Positions 29,554-39,788 of a stretch of DNA of 64,000 nucleotides are shown one piece after another. Position 1 is the stretch's first letter; each line of letters opens with the position of its first letter. The notes beneath the pieces were generated by a model that was not told the origin of the DNA, did no database searches, and saw only the letters and a program-made list of their open reading frames with translations. The stretch comes from Roseibium aestuarii. GTDB lineage: Bacteria > Pseudomonadota > Alphaproteobacteria > Rhizobiales > Stappiaceae. Both the position numbers and the translations under genes were made by a program. The stretch lies in contig NZ_VORA01000007.1 of assembly GCF_008477545.1 (NCBI RefSeq), positions 1-64,000 of the forward strand, read 5' to 3'.

Positions 29554-29707
29554 GATGCCTCCTCCAGGCAGAGCAAAGAAACGGACGGGTGCAGCCTGTG
29601 GCTTCCCGGACCTTCAAGGCGCGCGCCAGGTTCGGCGCGCGCATCCGGACCTCACTTTAGGAAGCGGCCCGGATTTGTTCCAGACGATTTTGCAGTGCGG
29701 AAAGGGG

Positions 29708-30481
29708 TCAGGCCCCGGCACCGGCGCCAGACTGGCGCTCGAGGGCGATCCGGTAGCCGTTGGTGATGACGGAAATTCCGAGCACGGTGGTGATGACCTG
29801 AAGCAGCAGATTGAGGATCAGCGACTTGATCTGCATGCCGAGGCCGATGACGCCGCCGCTTCCCAGGGCCGCGATGATCTCGATGCCGGCACCGATGAGG
29901 GCAATCGGCAGCGTCAGCGCGATCAGGGCGAGGGCCATTCGACAGCCCAGGCCCTTTGCCATGGCAAAGGCTTCGCCGAGGCCAAGAGGCTGTTCCACTG
30001 CCGTGGCAGGAAGAATGATGTTGAAGCGCATGAGCAGGGTGCTGAGGATGAAGCTGGCCGCGAGGAGAAGCGGGATTGTGACGTAGAAGCTCTCCATCGA
30101 GCTTGAGAGCAGAACGAAGATCGTGATCGCCGGAAGGAGGAAGCCCACGGCGATGAGGCCGATCAGCAGCATCTTGCCCATGAACTTCAGCTCGATGCGT
30201 CCGAGCTTCAGGTGGATCAGCCCGGGAACCTCACCCAGCAGGGCGAAGCGGTGCCAGGCGACCGAGATGGACGCCGAGGAAATGAGGGTCAGCACCATGA
30301 AGACAAGCGACAGCAGGGGATTGGCGGTGTGCCCCTGATCTGGCTCCAATCCCTGCAGGGACAGGACGAACATCAGCATGAACACAAACTGCAGGGCAAA
30401 CCAGGCGCCGCAGACGCGGAAGACCGCATCGAGATTGCGGAACACGAGATAGAAACTGGCTAAAAAAATGCGCTTGAACAC
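29708..30481 (-). CDS. Multi-pass membrane protein of unknown function
   Basis: A 257-residue protein with about six hydrophobic segments (near 20-42, 55-75, 100-125, 130-150, 175-205 and 215-240) and few charged residues outside loops. It begins MFKRIFLASFYLVFRN. It loosely resembles membrane domains with YciC or glycerophosphodiesterase-type repeats, but I do not recognise a specific family. GTG start at 30481 with AGGA upstream. It is a lone gene between bdhA and ispG. Confidence 0.7.
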   Translation of the reverse strand: MFKRIFLASFYLVFRNLDAVFRVCGAWFALQFVFMLMFVLSLQGLEPDQGHTANPLLSLVFMVLTLISSASISVAWHRFALLGEVPGLIHLKLGRIELKFMGKMLLIGLIAVGFLLPAITIFVLLSSSMESFYVTIPLLLAASFILSTLLMRFNIILPATAVEQPLGLGEAFAMAKGLGCRMALALIALTLPIALIGAGIEIIAALGSGGVIGLGMQIKSLILNLLLQVITTVLGISVITNGYRIALERQSGAGAGA

Positions 30482-30720
30482 GAAGGGTCATCCTGACAAT
30501 CACTGCGAGAGATCCTAAATAATCACAGTCTTTTCAGGGAAGTCCAGAGGCGGTAGGCCGATCGTTGCCGCAGGGCAGCGTTGCCGCGCCTCTGTCTCTT
30601 CGAGGCCTTCCCCATTGCCCATCGGGCGCAAGGGCTCTAATCAAGCAGGACAGGCCGGGCGGACAAGCGTCCTGCCCCTCCAAGGACCGTCAGCGGATCT
30701 CCAGTGGACCGACACACCTC

Positions 30721-31965
30721 ATGATCGACAATTTTGCAAAGCAGATGCCGCGCCGGGTTTCCGTGCCGGTGAAGGTTGGCTCGGTGACGGTGGGGGGCGA
30801 TGCTCCCATCGTGGTGCAATCCATGACCAATACGGATACCGCCGACGCGGATGCGACCGTCGCCCAGGTGGCGGCGCTGGCGCGAGCCGGGTCGGAGATC
30901 GTCCGCATCACCGTGGACCGGCCGGAGGCAGCTGCCCAGGTGGCGCGCATCCGCGAGCGTCTGGACCGCATCGGCGTGACGGTGCCGCTGGTGGGCGATT
31001 TCCATTACATCGGCCACAAGCTGCTGACCGACTATCCCGACTGCGCGGCGGCGCTCGACAAGTACCGGATCAATCCGGGCAACGTGGGCTTCAAGGCCAA
31101 GCGGGACACCCAGTTCTCCCAGATCATCGATCTGGCGCTCAAGCACGACAAGCCGGTGCGGATCGGCGTCAACTGGGGGTCGCTCGATCAGGAGCTTCTG
31201 ACCAAGCTCATGGACGAGAATTCGGCCAGCGCCACTCCGGTCTCTGCGGCGGCGGTCATGCGCGAGGCGATCATCCAGTCCGGGCTGCTGTCGGCCCAGC
31301 GGGCCCATGACCTGGGCATGGGCAAGGACAAGATCATCCTCTCGGCCAAGGTCAGCCAGGTGCAGGATCTGATCGCGGTCTATGCGGATCTGGCGCGGCG
31401 TTGCGACTATGCGCTGCATCTGGGGCTGACCGAGGCCGGCATGGGCACCAAGGGCATCGTTTCCTCGGCTGCCTCCATGGGCATCCTGTTGCAGCAGGGC
31501 ATCGGCGACACGATCCGCGTCTCGCTGACGCCGGAGCCGGGCGGGGATCGTACCCGCGAGGTTCAGGTGGCGCAGGAGCTGCTGCAGGTCATGGGCTTCC
31601 GGGCCTTCGTGCCCGTGGTCGCCGCCTGCCCGGGCTGCGGCCGCACTACCTCCACCGTGTTCCAGGAACTGGCCAGCGACATTCAGGATCACATCCGCAC
31701 CTCCATGCCGGTGTGGCGCGAACAGTATCCCGGCGTCGAGGGGCTGAACGTGGCCGTGATGGGCTGCATCGTGAATGGTCCGGGGGAATCCAAGCACGCG
31801 GACATCGGCATCTCCCTGCCGGGGACGGGCGAGACACCGTCCGCGCCGGTCTTCATCGACGGCGAGAAGGTGACCACCCTGCGCGGTGAGGGCATTGCCG
31901 ACGAGTTCAAGCAGATGGTCCTCGACTACATCGAGAAGCGCTTCGGCCAGGGAGCCCAGGGCTAA
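30721..31965 (+). CDS. ispG: 4-hydroxy-3-methylbut-2-en-1-yl diphosphate synthase IspG (GcpE)
   Basis: A 414-residue enzyme that converts MEcPP to HMBPP in the MEP isoprenoid pathway. The N-terminal TIM-barrel opens with [17 protein letters not shown]; the C-terminal [4Fe-4S] domain has Cys303 and Cys306 in ACPGCGRT, Cys349 in [11 protein letters not shown] and the ligand Glu356. The ATG at 30721 was chosen because conservation begins there; the frame is open to 30565. No strong ribosome-binding site. Confidence 0.96.
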   Translation: MIDNFAKQMPRRVSVPVKVGSVTVGGDAPIVVQSMTNTDTADADATVAQVAALARAGSEIVRITVDRPEAAAQVARIRERLDRIGVTVPLVGDFHYIGHKLLTDYPDCAAALDKYRINPGNVGFKAKRDTQFSQIIDLALKHDKPVRIGVNWGSLDQELLTKLMDENSASATPVSAAAVMREAIIQSGLLSAQRAHDLGMGKDKIILSAKVSQVQDLIAVYADLARRCDYALHLGLTEAGMGTKGIVSSAASMGILLQQGIGDTIRVSLTPEPGGDRTREVQVAQELLQVMGFRAFVPVVAACPGCGRTTSTVFQELASDIQDHIRTSMPVWREQYPGVEGLNVAVMGCIVNGPGESKHADIGISLPGTGETPSAPVFIDGEKVTTLRGEGIADEFKQMVLDYIEKRFGQGAQG

Positions 31966-32051
31966 GGGGGCAACCGGGGCGGGGGCTTCCGCCAGCGGTT
32001 CGCCGAGCGACGTGGCCTGAGGCCGATTTCGGGCCGGGTCTTCAAGCGGGG

Positions 32052-32963
32052 ATGGCAGACAACATGACGACGGGCCAGCAGGCAGGCACCGAACCCAAAC
32101 CGGCGATCCTGGTGATCACCTCCCAGGTCGTGCGCGGGGGCATCAGCGGACGCGGCATCACCTTTGCGCTGGAGCGGCTGGGGCATCCGGTCTGGTTTCT
32201 GCCGACCGTTCTTCTGCCCTGGCATCCGGGGCAGGGGCCGGGCACACGGATCACGGCGGATGTGAAGACATTCTCCGCGCTGGTCGAGGATCTGATCGCC
32301 TCGCCGAAGCTGGGCGAGATCGGCGGCATCGTGACCGGTTATCTGGGCGATCCGGCGCAGGCGGAACCGGTCGCTGCCCTGATCCGTGCGGTGAAACAGG
32401 CCAACCCGAAGGCGCTGCATGTGTGCGACCCGGTGATGGGCGACCACATGGGCGAAACCGGCCGGCTTTACGTGCCCAAGGCGACCGCGGAGGCGATCCG
32501 GGATCATCTGGTGCCGCTGGCCGACATCGTGACCCCCAACAGCTTCGAGCTGGGCTGGCTGACGGGACGTACCATCGACAGCGAGACCCAGGCTCTTGCG
32601 GCGGCCCGTTCGCTCAAGGCCGACCGGGTGCTGGTGACGTCCTCGCCCGCGCTGCGGCGCAATTCCATTGCCAATCTTCTGGTGACCGGTCGCCATGCCA
32701 TCGTGGCCGAGCACGCCGCCGTCCCCAATCCGCCCAACGGTACGGGCGATCTCATGTCCGGGCTGCTTCTGGCCTGGCTGCTGGCCGGGGCCAGCGACGA
32801 GACCGCGCTGGTGCGCGCGGCGGCGAGCACCTTCGAGCTGGTGGCGCGCAGCGTGAAGAAGGGGGCTGACGAGTTGCTCTTCGCCGAGGAGCAGGGCTCC
32901 GTCGCCAAGCCCATGGCGCTGGTTTCCACCCGGCGGGTGATGGAGCTGGTGGGCCGTGGCTGA
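32052..32963 (+). CDS. pdxY: Pyridoxal kinase
   Basis: A 303-residue ribokinase-fold kinase that phosphorylates pyridoxal (vitamin B6 salvage). Features: VITSQVVRGGISGRG near the start, VCDPVMGDHMGETGRLYVP in the middle, the NSFELGWLTG signature and PNGTGDLMSG with the catalytic Asp. An ATG at 32064 is an alternative start. The next gene overlaps its 3' end by eight bases. Confidence 0.92.
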   Translation: MADNMTTGQQAGTEPKPAILVITSQVVRGGISGRGITFALERLGHPVWFLPTVLLPWHPGQGPGTRITADVKTFSALVEDLIASPKLGEIGGIVTGYLGDPAQAEPVAALIRAVKQANPKALHVCDPVMGDHMGETGRLYVPKATAEAIRDHLVPLADIVTPNSFELGWLTGRTIDSETQALAAARSLKADRVLVTSSPALRRNSIANLLVTGRHAIVAEHAAVPNPPNGTGDLMSGLLLAWLLAGASDETALVRAAASTFELVARSVKKGADELLFAEEQGSVAKPMALVSTRRVMELVGRG

Positions 32964-33696
32964 CAGCGGTCCGCCCCTCCTCGTCGCCGGTGTCGACGGC
33001 TGCAAGGAAGGCTGGATCTGCGTTGTCTTTCCCCTCGACCGGCCTGCCGAGGCCCGCTCCCTGCGGGTCGAGCATTTTCGGGATCTTCTGGAGCTGGACC
33101 CGGCGCCGGCCGTGATCGCCGTCGACATGCCCATCGGCCTGCCCGACCGGCTGACGCCGAAGGGCCGGGGGCCGGAACAGGCCGTGCGGCCGCTGCTCGG
33201 TGCGCGTCAATCCTCGGTCTTCACCGTTCCCTCCCGTGGCGCCGTCTTCTGCGACGACTACCGTGCGGCCTGCGATGTGGCGCTGGCCACGTCCGAGCCG
33301 CCGCGCAAGGTCTCGAAGCAGTGCTTTCACCTCTTTCCGAAGATCCGGGAGCTCGACGCGCTGATGACGCCTCAGCGCGAGGCCCAGATCTATGAGGCGC
33401 ATCCGGAGGTGGCCTTCTGGCGGCTGAACGGGGACGCGCCCATGAGCCTGCCGAAGAAGGTGAAGGGTGCGGCCAATGGGCCGGGTCTTGACCAGCGCGC
33501 GGCGCTGCTGGTTTCCCACGGCTACAGTCAGGCGTTCCTGGACGCGGCCCGGCCGAAGGGCGTGGGGCGCGACGATCTGCTCGATGCGGCGGTGAACGGG
33601 CTGGTGGCGCAGCGGATCGTCAAAGGAGAGGCGCTACCCTTCCCCGATCCCTTTGAGCGGGACGGCAAGGGCCTGCGCATGGCGATCTGGGCCTGA
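32956..33696 (+). CDS. DUF429 family protein (predicted RNase H-like fold)
   Basis: A 246-residue protein starting at GTG 32956, inside the end of pdxY (eight-base overlap, so translationally coupled). Family features are GVDGCKEGWI near residue 11, the acidic VDMPIGLPD near 52, RGRGPEQAVRPLLG, SSVFTVPSR, YEAHPEV and DDLLDAAVNG; the spaced aspartates suggest an RNase H-like nuclease fold. Biochemical role is unknown. Confidence 0.85.
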   Translation: MADSGPPLLVAGVDGCKEGWICVVFPLDRPAEARSLRVEHFRDLLELDPAPAVIAVDMPIGLPDRLTPKGRGPEQAVRPLLGARQSSVFTVPSRGAVFCDDYRAACDVALATSEPPRKVSKQCFHLFPKIRELDALMTPQREAQIYEAHPEVAFWRLNGDAPMSLPKKVKGAANGPGLDQRAALLVSHGYSQAFLDAARPKGVGRDDLLDAAVNGLVAQRIVKGEALPFPDPFERDGKGLRMAIWA

Positions 33697-33753
33697 CCTG
33701 CGCATGGAGCGCTCTGGTCAGGCCTGACAGTTGCGGGTGCGTGTCGCCGATTT

Positions 33754-35007
33754 TTATTGGGGCTTGGATTCCGGCACGCCGGTCAGGGTTGCCGGATCGA
33801 CCGTCAACTGGGCTTCCGGTTCGGCGGCGCTGGCACCGGCGCCGAAGGGCAGGAACTTCTTCAGGAACCCGGTCGGGGTGTTGCCGCTCGCTGCCGAGGG
33901 CTGAGCCGCAAAGGCGGTTGCCACCGGAGAGGCGGTCGGCGCCTGGATCGGCGACTGGCCGGTGGCCGTCGGGCCGGGCACGGCGATCTGTCCGGGAGCC
34001 GGCGCCGTGGTTGCTGCGACCGAGGTTTCGGTTGATGCCGTTGCGGTTGCCTCTGTGGCCGGCTGACCGCCGCCAAAGGCGCGGGCAATGGCCGTCTCGC
34101 GCTCGGCGCGGCGCTTCTGGCGCTCTTCTCGGGCTTCCAGCTTCGCGACGAGCTCCTGATAGGTCTCCTCGTCCTTGCTCTGCTTTTCGGCGAGCAGCGA
34201 GGCAAGCGCCTGGGGCACTTCATAGGTCGGGCATTTCGCGGAGGCCTGGAAGGGCACGTTGGCGAGAACCGGCGTGGCGTCGAAGACATATTTCTTCTCG
34301 CACACATCGACCTTCGGCGGCACCTTGGTCAGCTCGAAATGGTCGTAACCGACCTTGAGCATGTTCCAGAACTCCAGGTGCTCGCTGTCGCGGTGACGGG
34401 CCATGTTCTCCGCCGTCATGCGGAAGGGGAAGGCCTGCACCTGGAAGGAGCGCTGGCCGCCCTTGAAGCTGTCGCGGGCAAGGGCATAGATGTCCTGAAC
34501 CTGTTCGTCGGTCATGGCATAGCAGCCGCGGGACGAGCAGGCGCCGTGGACCATCAGATGCGAACCCGTCCGCCCGTGGGACCGGTCATAGGCATTCGGA
34601 TAGCCCAGGTTGAAGGCCAGGTGATAGTTGGAGTTCGGGTTCATCAGGCCGGGGGTGATCTCGTAGAACCCTTCCGGGGCCTGACGGTCGCCTTCCTTGA
34701 ACTTCGGCCCCAGATCGCCGGACCACTTGCAGATCTCGAATTCTTCCAGCAGCTCGTAGCGGCCGTTGCGCTTCTGCTTCCAGACTTCGAGAGCGGATTC
34801 TTCCTTGAAGATGCGGATCATGATCGGCGACGTCGCCGACATGTCGCGGGCCTTCATCTTGGTGACGATTTCTTGGGACACCGGGCGCTGGGCCTTGGGG
34901 CCATAGCCGAGTTCATCCACCTGGCAGCCGGCCAGCATCGTCACGAGGGCAAGGGCCGCTGCCATCCTGCGGAAGGGGAAGCTCTGGAAGGGACGCATCT
35001 GCTTCAT
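33754..35007 (-). CDS. L,D-transpeptidase lipoprotein (YkuD domain)
   Basis: A 417-residue lipoprotein. The signal ends in the lipobox LAGC with Cys28. The YkuD catalytic motif is HGACSSRGCYAM with His154 and Cys162, preceded by the domain features EGFYEITPG and NLGYPNAYDRSHGRTG. Such enzymes make 3-3 peptidoglycan crosslinks or attach proteins to peptidoglycan; the long alanine/proline/threonine-rich C-terminal tail (about residue 290 on) is probably disordered. ATG 35007 was chosen; an in-frame TTG at 35016 is possible. Confidence 0.9.
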   Translation of the reverse strand: MKQMRPFQSFPFRRMAAALALVTMLAGCQVDELGYGPKAQRPVSQEIVTKMKARDMSATSPIMIRIFKEESALEVWKQKRNGRYELLEEFEICKWSGDLGPKFKEGDRQAPEGFYEITPGLMNPNSNYHLAFNLGYPNAYDRSHGRTGSHLMVHGACSSRGCYAMTDEQVQDIYALARDSFKGGQRSFQVQAFPFRMTAENMARHRDSEHLEFWNMLKVGYDHFELTKVPPKVDVCEKKYVFDATPVLANVPFQASAKCPTYEVPQALASLLAEKQSKDEETYQELVAKLEAREERQKRRAERETAIARAFGGGQPATEATATASTETSVAATTAPAPGQIAVPGPTATGQSPIQAPTASPVATAFAAQPSAASGNTPTGFLKKFLPFGAGASAAEPEAQLTVDPATLTGVPESKPQ

Positions 35008-35363
35008 GTCGATCAATCTGTTCCGACTTCTGCTCCAACGCCGGCCGGCCGTGAGCTCATCGGATTTCTCATGGGTTCGAAACCGGATCAGCTTAGGGAC
35101 GTCATGGTTGATGCGAGGTTACCGCACGCACGAGGGGGGGACAAGGACGTGTCCGGTTCGCGGCCTGCCGGCATCTCGTTGATCCGGCAAGGTCTCCCGG
35201 TCATCACGCTGCCGGTCTGGCGTTCTCCCCTCGTTCGCAGGCTCATGCGCCGCGATTGGGGCATAAGAACGGCAAGACGGCCCGGAACGGCAAAGGGGCC
35301 GCGCCCTTCCGGACACGGCCCGTTGCACATTTCGGTGATGTCCGCGGTGCGGGAGTCTTCGGA
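35008..35363. other. Intergenic region with a hairpin downstream of accA
   Basis: About 350 bases. A hairpin, GGGCCG (35296-35301) with CGGCCC (35316-35321), lies 40 bases after the accA stop on the minus strand and may be its terminator, though the T-run is only CCCCTTT. No gene is supported. Confidence 0.45.
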
Positions 35364-36320
35364 TCAGGCGAGCGAACGGCCGATCTTGAGGAACTTCTCG
35401 CGACGCTGCTTGCGCAGGCCTGCCGCGTCCAGCTTGCTCAGCTCGGCCAAGGTGCTCTCGATCACGTCACCGGCGCGGGAGATGACCGTCTCGCGTGCCC
35501 GATGGGCGCCGCCGATCGGCTCCTCGACGATGCCGTCGATCACGCCGAGCTGGCGCAGATCCTGAGCGGTGATCTTCATGTTGGTGGCCGCGTCCTGAGA
35601 CCGGGCGCTGTCGCGCCACAGGATGGAGGCTGCGCCTTCCGGCGAGATGACCGAATAGATGGCGTGTTCCAGCATCAGGACCTTGTTGCTGGCCGCAATT
35701 GCAATGGCGCCGCCGGAGCCGCCTTCCCCGATGACCAGGGAGACGTTCGGGGTGCTGAGGCCAAGGCCCTTGTCGGTGGAGCGCGCGATGGCTTCGGACT
35801 GGCCGCGTTCTTCCGCGCCCTTGCCCGGATAGGCTCCGGCGGTGTCGACCAGGGTGATGACCGGAAGGCCGAAGCGTTCCGCCATTTCCATGATGCGCAC
35901 GGCCTTGCGATAGCCTTCAGGGCGCACCATGCCGAAGTTGTGTTTCAGGCGGGACTGGGTGTCGTGTCCCTTTTCCTGGGCCAGGATCGCGACCGACTGA
36001 CCGCGGAAACGGCCAAGGCCGGCGATCAGGGCATGGTCCTCGGAGAACTTGCGGTCACCGGCGAGCGGGGTGAAGTCCTCGATCAGGCCGGAGATATAGT
36101 CCAGCGCGTGGGGCCGGTCCGGGTGACGGGCGACCTGGGTCTTCTGCCAGGGCGTGAGCTTGGCGTAGATGTCCTTGAGGGTTTGCGAGGACTTGACCTT
36201 CAGCCGCTCGATCTCGTCTTCCACATTAACGGCTTCCCCACCCGAGGCGAGCGCCCGGAGTTCCTGGATCTTGCCTTCGATGTCGGCGACGGGTTTTTCG
36301 AAATCCAAATAGCTGTGCAT
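35364..36320 (-). CDS. accA: Acetyl-CoA carboxylase carboxyltransferase subunit alpha
   Basis: A 318-residue protein of normal AccA length. With AccD it transfers carboxyl from carboxybiotin to acetyl-CoA for fatty-acid synthesis. Motifs include [14 protein letters not shown] at the start, [12 protein letters not shown], the oxyanion-type GQEKGHD-like [30 protein letters not shown] (key short piece DTAGAYPG) and GEGGSGGA. The frame is open to 36728; ATG 36320 matches the family start. accD is not nearby. Confidence 0.96.
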   Translation of the reverse strand: MHSYLDFEKPVADIEGKIQELRALASGGEAVNVEDEIERLKVKSSQTLKDIYAKLTPWQKTQVARHPDRPHALDYISGLIEDFTPLAGDRKFSEDHALIAGLGRFRGQSVAILAQEKGHDTQSRLKHNFGMVRPEGYRKAVRIMEMAERFGLPVITLVDTAGAYPGKGAEERGQSEAIARSTDKGLGLSTPNVSLVIGEGGSGGAIAIAASNKVLMLEHAIYSVISPEGAASILWRDSARSQDAATNMKITAQDLRQLGVIDGIVEEPIGGAHRARETVISRAGDVIESTLAELSKLDAAGLRKQRREKFLKIGRSLA

Positions 36321-36508
36321 GTACTCGTATACCTGGAACAGACCGCGTGCGGCGAGGCCGTCTGGCGGCCTTCTGGCATCCTGCCCGTTTCCGCGGCGGG
36401 AAACGAGCAAAACAATCGGACTTTCGCAGGGCTCTAGCAAGAGACGCCTGTCCACGCAAGGGTGAGCTTGCCTCCGAGAGGGATCAGGCCGGGATGATTC
36501 GCCGTCGA

Positions 36509-37363
36509 TCAGTTCTCGGCGCGGTCGCTCGAGGCACCTTCGATGTTCAGCTTGCTGGCTTCCAGAACCAGTTCGCCGGTCTCGGTTTCGACCGAGATGC
36601 GATAGGGAATGAGCACATCCTCGCGGCCGGCGGGGGCCAGCCAGGTTTCCATCTTGGCCTGGGTCAGCTGCTTGACGGAATCCTTGGAGGGGCGATGACC
36701 CGCGACAGGGGTCCAGCGGGCCGAGCACACGACGACCGGGCCATTGTAGCCGTGACCGGAGACGTCCTTTATTTCCTTGAAGGAAAGCTTGATGTCGAAC
36801 CGGGTCCAGCCGTCGAAGATCGGCAGGGTGCGCTTGCAGGCCTGCTCGCTCAACCCGCTCTTGCCGACGCTGACGGGCATAAGGGCGGCACTCAGCGGAT
36901 CCATCGCGTTGCGGCGGTGCTTGTTGGTGACCTCGATGCGTTCCTTGTTGGGGCGGAACTGGGGGGCGACATCAAAGGAGCGAATGTGGCCGGAGCCCTG
37001 GGTGAGCGCCACATAGAAGTCGATGTCGGCTGCGCGGGACGCCATCTGATACTTGGAGGGGACAACCTTGTCGCCCACCAGCCAGCCGGAGGCCGTCGCG
37101 CTGCCCTTGCCGGTGGAAAAGAGCGTGCCGATGCCGGCAGGCTCCAGGCCGACCTTGGCGGAGTAGGCATTGCCCTGCAGCACGAGCGCGAGGCTTGCCC
37201 GGCCGATGGTGAAGCCGGCGAGGGAGACATTATATAGACCACCCACGCTGGCCTTCTTGGCAAGAGCAGGTGTCGGCGAGACCAGGGTGGCGAGACCGCA
37301 CAGGGTTGCCAGCGTCGCGAGGGTGGCCGTCAGGCGCTTCCCAAAGGGTTTGAATCCAGACAC
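36509..37363 (-). CDS. DUF3108 periplasmic protein
   Basis: A 284-residue protein with a signal peptide (hydrophobic core [15 protein letters not shown], cleavage near ALA). The mature part is the beta-rich DUF3108 domain: [15 protein letters not shown], the cysteine pair in the EQACKRTLP and VVVCSARW segments, and [10 protein letters not shown]. Function unknown; the family is periplasmic and sits upstream of rpmB in many Rhizobiales. GTG start at 37363 with GGAGG at a good distance. Confidence 0.85.
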   Translation of the reverse strand: MSGFKPFGKRLTATLATLATLCGLATLVSPTPALAKKASVGGLYNVSLAGFTIGRASLALVLQGNAYSAKVGLEPAGIGTLFSTGKGSATASGWLVGDKVVPSKYQMASRAADIDFYVALTQGSGHIRSFDVAPQFRPNKERIEVTNKHRRNAMDPLSAALMPVSVGKSGLSEQACKRTLPIFDGWTRFDIKLSFKEIKDVSGHGYNGPVVVCSARWTPVAGHRPSKDSVKQLTQAKMETWLAPAGREDVLIPYRISVETETGELVLEASKLNIEGASSDRAEN

Positions 37364-37637
37364 GTATACCTACCTCCAGGCTGCCGCCGCCCCAAGGGCC
37401 CGGCCGGCCGATGCGCCCCCGCATCCGACGCTTCTAGCAAAAAAGCACGCGTCCGCTTGAAAAAATGGTTGCTTGCGGTCAGATTGCCGGCTCGTTCCGG
37501 TCGGTGTCGACAGGGTCCGGCAGCAAATCAGCCCGCGGATTTCACCGCAATTGTTTGCTGTTATGGTAACTCTCCCGTTAACGCCGGGGCCGGCTTGAAG
37601 GAAATTCGCGGAATCGTCTTCCCTGGCCCAACAAGCC

Positions 37638-37666
37638 TTGACGGGGGCGTTCGCGATCAGTATAGC
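37638..37666 (+). promoter_or_regulatory. Sigma-70-type promoter for rpmB
   Basis: TTGACG (37638-37643) and TATAGC (37661-37666) are separated by exactly 17 bases, close to the consensus. Transcription would begin near 37673, giving a leader of about 110 bases before rpmB. The rest of 37364-37783 contains no gene. Confidence 0.75.
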
Positions 37667-37783
37667 AGGCCAACTTTTTCCGTACAAAAGCCGGAGATGC
37701 CGTAGCCGGGCCTTGGTCCGCTCCCTTCCGGTTGTAACAGCCGTTCCCGTTTCCGGGTCGGCCAGAAGACAAAAGGTGATAAC

Positions 37784-38074
37784 ATGGCACGCCGTTGCGA
37801 ACTCTCCGGCAAGGACGTGATGACGGGTAACAACGTCTCGCACGCCAACAACAAGACCCGCCGCCGTTTCCTGCCGAACCTGTGCGTGGTCTCTCTGATG
37901 AGCGAATCGCTGGGTGAAACCTTCCAGCTGCGCATCTCTGCCCATGCTCTGCGTTCGGTCGAGCACCGCGGTGGTCTGGACGCCTATCTGATGAAGGCTT
38001 CCGACGATGGCCTCTCCACGAAGGCCCGTCAGATCAAGGCTTCCATCAAGAAGCAGCAGGCTGCTGCCGCTTGA
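37784..38074 (+). CDS. rpmB: 50S ribosomal protein L28
   Basis: A 96-residue L28 of the alphaproteobacterial long type: [10 protein letters not shown], the basic [12 protein letters not shown] and a C-terminal extension [18 protein letters not shown] precedes the ATG. The upstream leader and strong promoter fit high expression. The transporter gene 28 bases downstream may be read through from this promoter. Confidence 0.97.
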   Translation: MARRCELSGKDVMTGNNVSHANNKTRRRFLPNLCVVSLMSESLGETFQLRISAHALRSVEHRGGLDAYLMKASDDGLSTKARQIKASIKKQQAAAA

Positions 38075-38102
38075 GGCCTGGTCCCGACAAGGACTTGAAT
38101 TA

Positions 38103-38756
38103 ATGAACGGTTCTCGGAACATTTCCGTGGCCAGACTCGCCATCGCGATCCTCGCGATGGCGTCTGTCGTTGTGGCCTCCAATTATCTTGTGCAGTTTCC
38201 CGTGCACGGGGTGCTCGGTGGCATCAACCTGGCCGATCTCCTCACCTGGGGTGCCTTCACCTATCCGGCGGCCTTTCTGGTCACGGATCTGACGAACCGC
38301 CGGTTCGGGGTGAATGCCGCGCGCCTGGTGGTGCTGTCCGGCTTTGTGGTCGCTGTGGTGCTGTCTGTCTGGCTGGCCACGCCGCGCATCGCGATTGCCT
38401 CCGGCTCGGCCTTCCTGGTCGCACAGCTGCTCGATGTGACGATCTTCGATCGCCTGCGCCGGGCAACCTGGTGGAAGGCGCCGATCGTGTCGTCGCTGAT
38501 CGGGTCGGTCGTGGATACGGTGCTGTTCTTCGGGCTCGCGTTTGCGGCGGTGTTCTCCGCGACGCTCGGATATCACGATGAGTTTGCGACGGAAGTTGCG
38601 CCCCTCTTCGGTGTCCTCGCCTCGGAAGCGCCGCGCTGGATCTCCTGGGCGCTGGGTGACTTCAGCGTGAAGATCCTCGTGTCCCTGCTGCTGCTGGCCC
38701 CCTACAGGGTGCTGATGGCGCTGATCGCGCCGCTGCCCGCAGCCCGGACGGCGTGA
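38103..38756 (+). CDS. Queuosine precursor transporter (VUT/YhhQ family)
   Basis: A 217-residue membrane protein with about six hydrophobic segments; family features are FTYPAAFLVTDLTNRRFG near the start and AFLVAQLLDVTIFDRLR, with IVSSLIGSVVDT, all characteristic of Vut_1 transporters that import preQ0/preQ1 (YhhQ). The ATG at 38103 was chosen because conservation begins there. Together with queCDEF at 13.8-16.2 kb it implies both synthesis and salvage of queuosine precursors. Confidence 0.87.
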   Translation: MNGSRNISVARLAIAILAMASVVVASNYLVQFPVHGVLGGINLADLLTWGAFTYPAAFLVTDLTNRRFGVNAARLVVLSGFVVAVVLSVWLATPRIAIASGSAFLVAQLLDVTIFDRLRRATWWKAPIVSSLIGSVVDTVLFFGLAFAAVFSATLGYHDEFATEVAPLFGVLASEAPRWISWALGDFSVKILVSLLLLAPYRVLMALIAPLPAARTA

Positions 38757-38780
38757 TCCGGATCCTTTCAGAGTTTCGAA

Positions 38781-38809
38781 AAAAGGCGTCCTCCGGGACG
38801 CCTTTTTTT
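38781..38809 (+). terminator. Rho-independent terminator of the rpmB-transporter unit
   Basis: AGGCGTCC (38784-38791) and GGACGCCT (38796-38803) form a hairpin with loop TCCG, flanked by an A-run and followed by seven Ts. Confidence 0.92.
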
Positions 38810-38879
38810 GTTGTGGTCGGGGACACCGAACCCCGGGGCTCCGGCTCGCGCTCAAGCGGTCGCACTCTCCGAGCTCGCT

Positions 38880-39000
38880 ATCGTCGTCCTCGGTCTTGAC
38901 CCGAGGATCCAGTATCCGTAGGGACGGTCTTTTTCCCGGCAAGTGGCGTTGTTTAATGGATTCCCGGGTCTCGCTAACGCTTGGCCGGGATGACGACGGA
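38880..39000. repeat. REP-like palindromic repeat pair, copy A
   Basis: Two palindromic units. Unit 1 (38887-38907) pairs TCCTCGG with CCGAGGA and continues ATCCAGTA. Unit 2 (38958-38999) begins GGATTCCCGG and ends CCGGGATGACGACGG. The same two units, in the same order, recur at 51340-51451. These look like extragenic repeats, as common in alphaproteobacterial genomes; they could act as terminators or mRNA ends. Confidence 0.7.
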
Positions 39001-39047
39001 TGGATTTTGTGGAGGGCGGCGTCGGTTCTGGTGAACTTCCTGAACTT

Positions 39048-39084
39048 TCGTCACCCCGGACGCAGCGAAGCGGAGATCCGGGGG
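39048..39084. repeat. Second extragenic repeat type
   Basis: The sequence CCCCGGACGCAGCGAAGCGG followed by AGATCCGGGG forms an imperfect palindrome. A diverged relative lies at 50132-50162 (CCCCGGACGGAGCGTGAGCG then CAGATCCGG). The whole gap 38810-39128 contains repeats and no gene. Confidence 0.65.
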
Positions 39085-39128
39085 CGGTGAGCCGAGGTGG
39101 TTCAGTTTTCAGGATTCTCGCCCCGAAC

Positions 39129-39755
39129 TCAGACCAGCCGCGCCGTCAGCAGTCTCACCCCGACGAAGCCAAAGAGCATGGCGAAGAGGCCGTTGAAGAC
39201 GCGGGCGGTTTTGGCATAGCCCCGGCGCACCCGGTCGATGGAAAAGAGATAGCCGTAGCCGAGGAAGACCGTGAAGCTGCAAAAGGCCAGAGAGCCCATG
39301 ACAACGGCCAGTTGGACTGGTGTGGTTTCCGGCGGAAGGCCGACCGAGTAGACCGAGCCGTAAAACAGGATGGCCTTGGGGTTGGTCAAATGCAGCGCCA
39401 GCCCCTTGCGAAAGGCCTTTGCGGGAGCAGTGATCACCACTGGAGACAGGCCCACGCCAGAGCTCAGGAAGGCTGCCCGGCCGGACACGAAGGCCAGATA
39501 AAGCAGGTAGGCAGCCCCGACATAGCGCAGGATCTCGAAGATCCAGGCATGGGCCATCATGATGGCGGCCAAGCCGAAGGCTGCGGAAAAGGACCATGTC
39601 AGCGAGCCGCAGAAAACGCCGAGAGCCAGAGTCATGCCCATCTTGCGGCCGGAGGCCATGGAGGTTCCTGCAACAGCCATGGTGGCCGGGCCCGGGCTTC
39701 CGGCTGCGAGAAAGAAGGCCAGAAGGATGAGCGGCAGGTTCATGTCTGTCAGCAT
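39129..39755 (-). CDS. LysE/RhtB family amino-acid exporter
   Basis: A 208-residue membrane protein with about six hydrophobic segments. The N-terminal AAGSPGPATMAV matches the LysE family signature (GPGP-like motif), and LTNPKAILFYG is the conserved middle motif. Such proteins export amino acids or related small molecules; the substrate cannot be inferred. ATG 39755 has GGGAG six bases upstream; the ATG at 39761 would be too close to it. Confidence 0.88.
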   Translation of the reverse strand: MLTDMNLPLILLAFFLAAGSPGPATMAVAGTSMASGRKMGMTLALGVFCGSLTWSFSAAFGLAAIMMAHAWIFEILRYVGAAYLLYLAFVSGRAAFLSSGVGLSPVVITAPAKAFRKGLALHLTNPKAILFYGSVYSVGLPPETTPVQLAVVMGSLAFCSFTVFLGYGYLFSIDRVRRGYAKTARVFNGLFAMLFGFVGVRLLTARLV

Positions 39756-39788
39756 GGACATCTCCCGAAGGATTGCGCTTTTTCCAGC

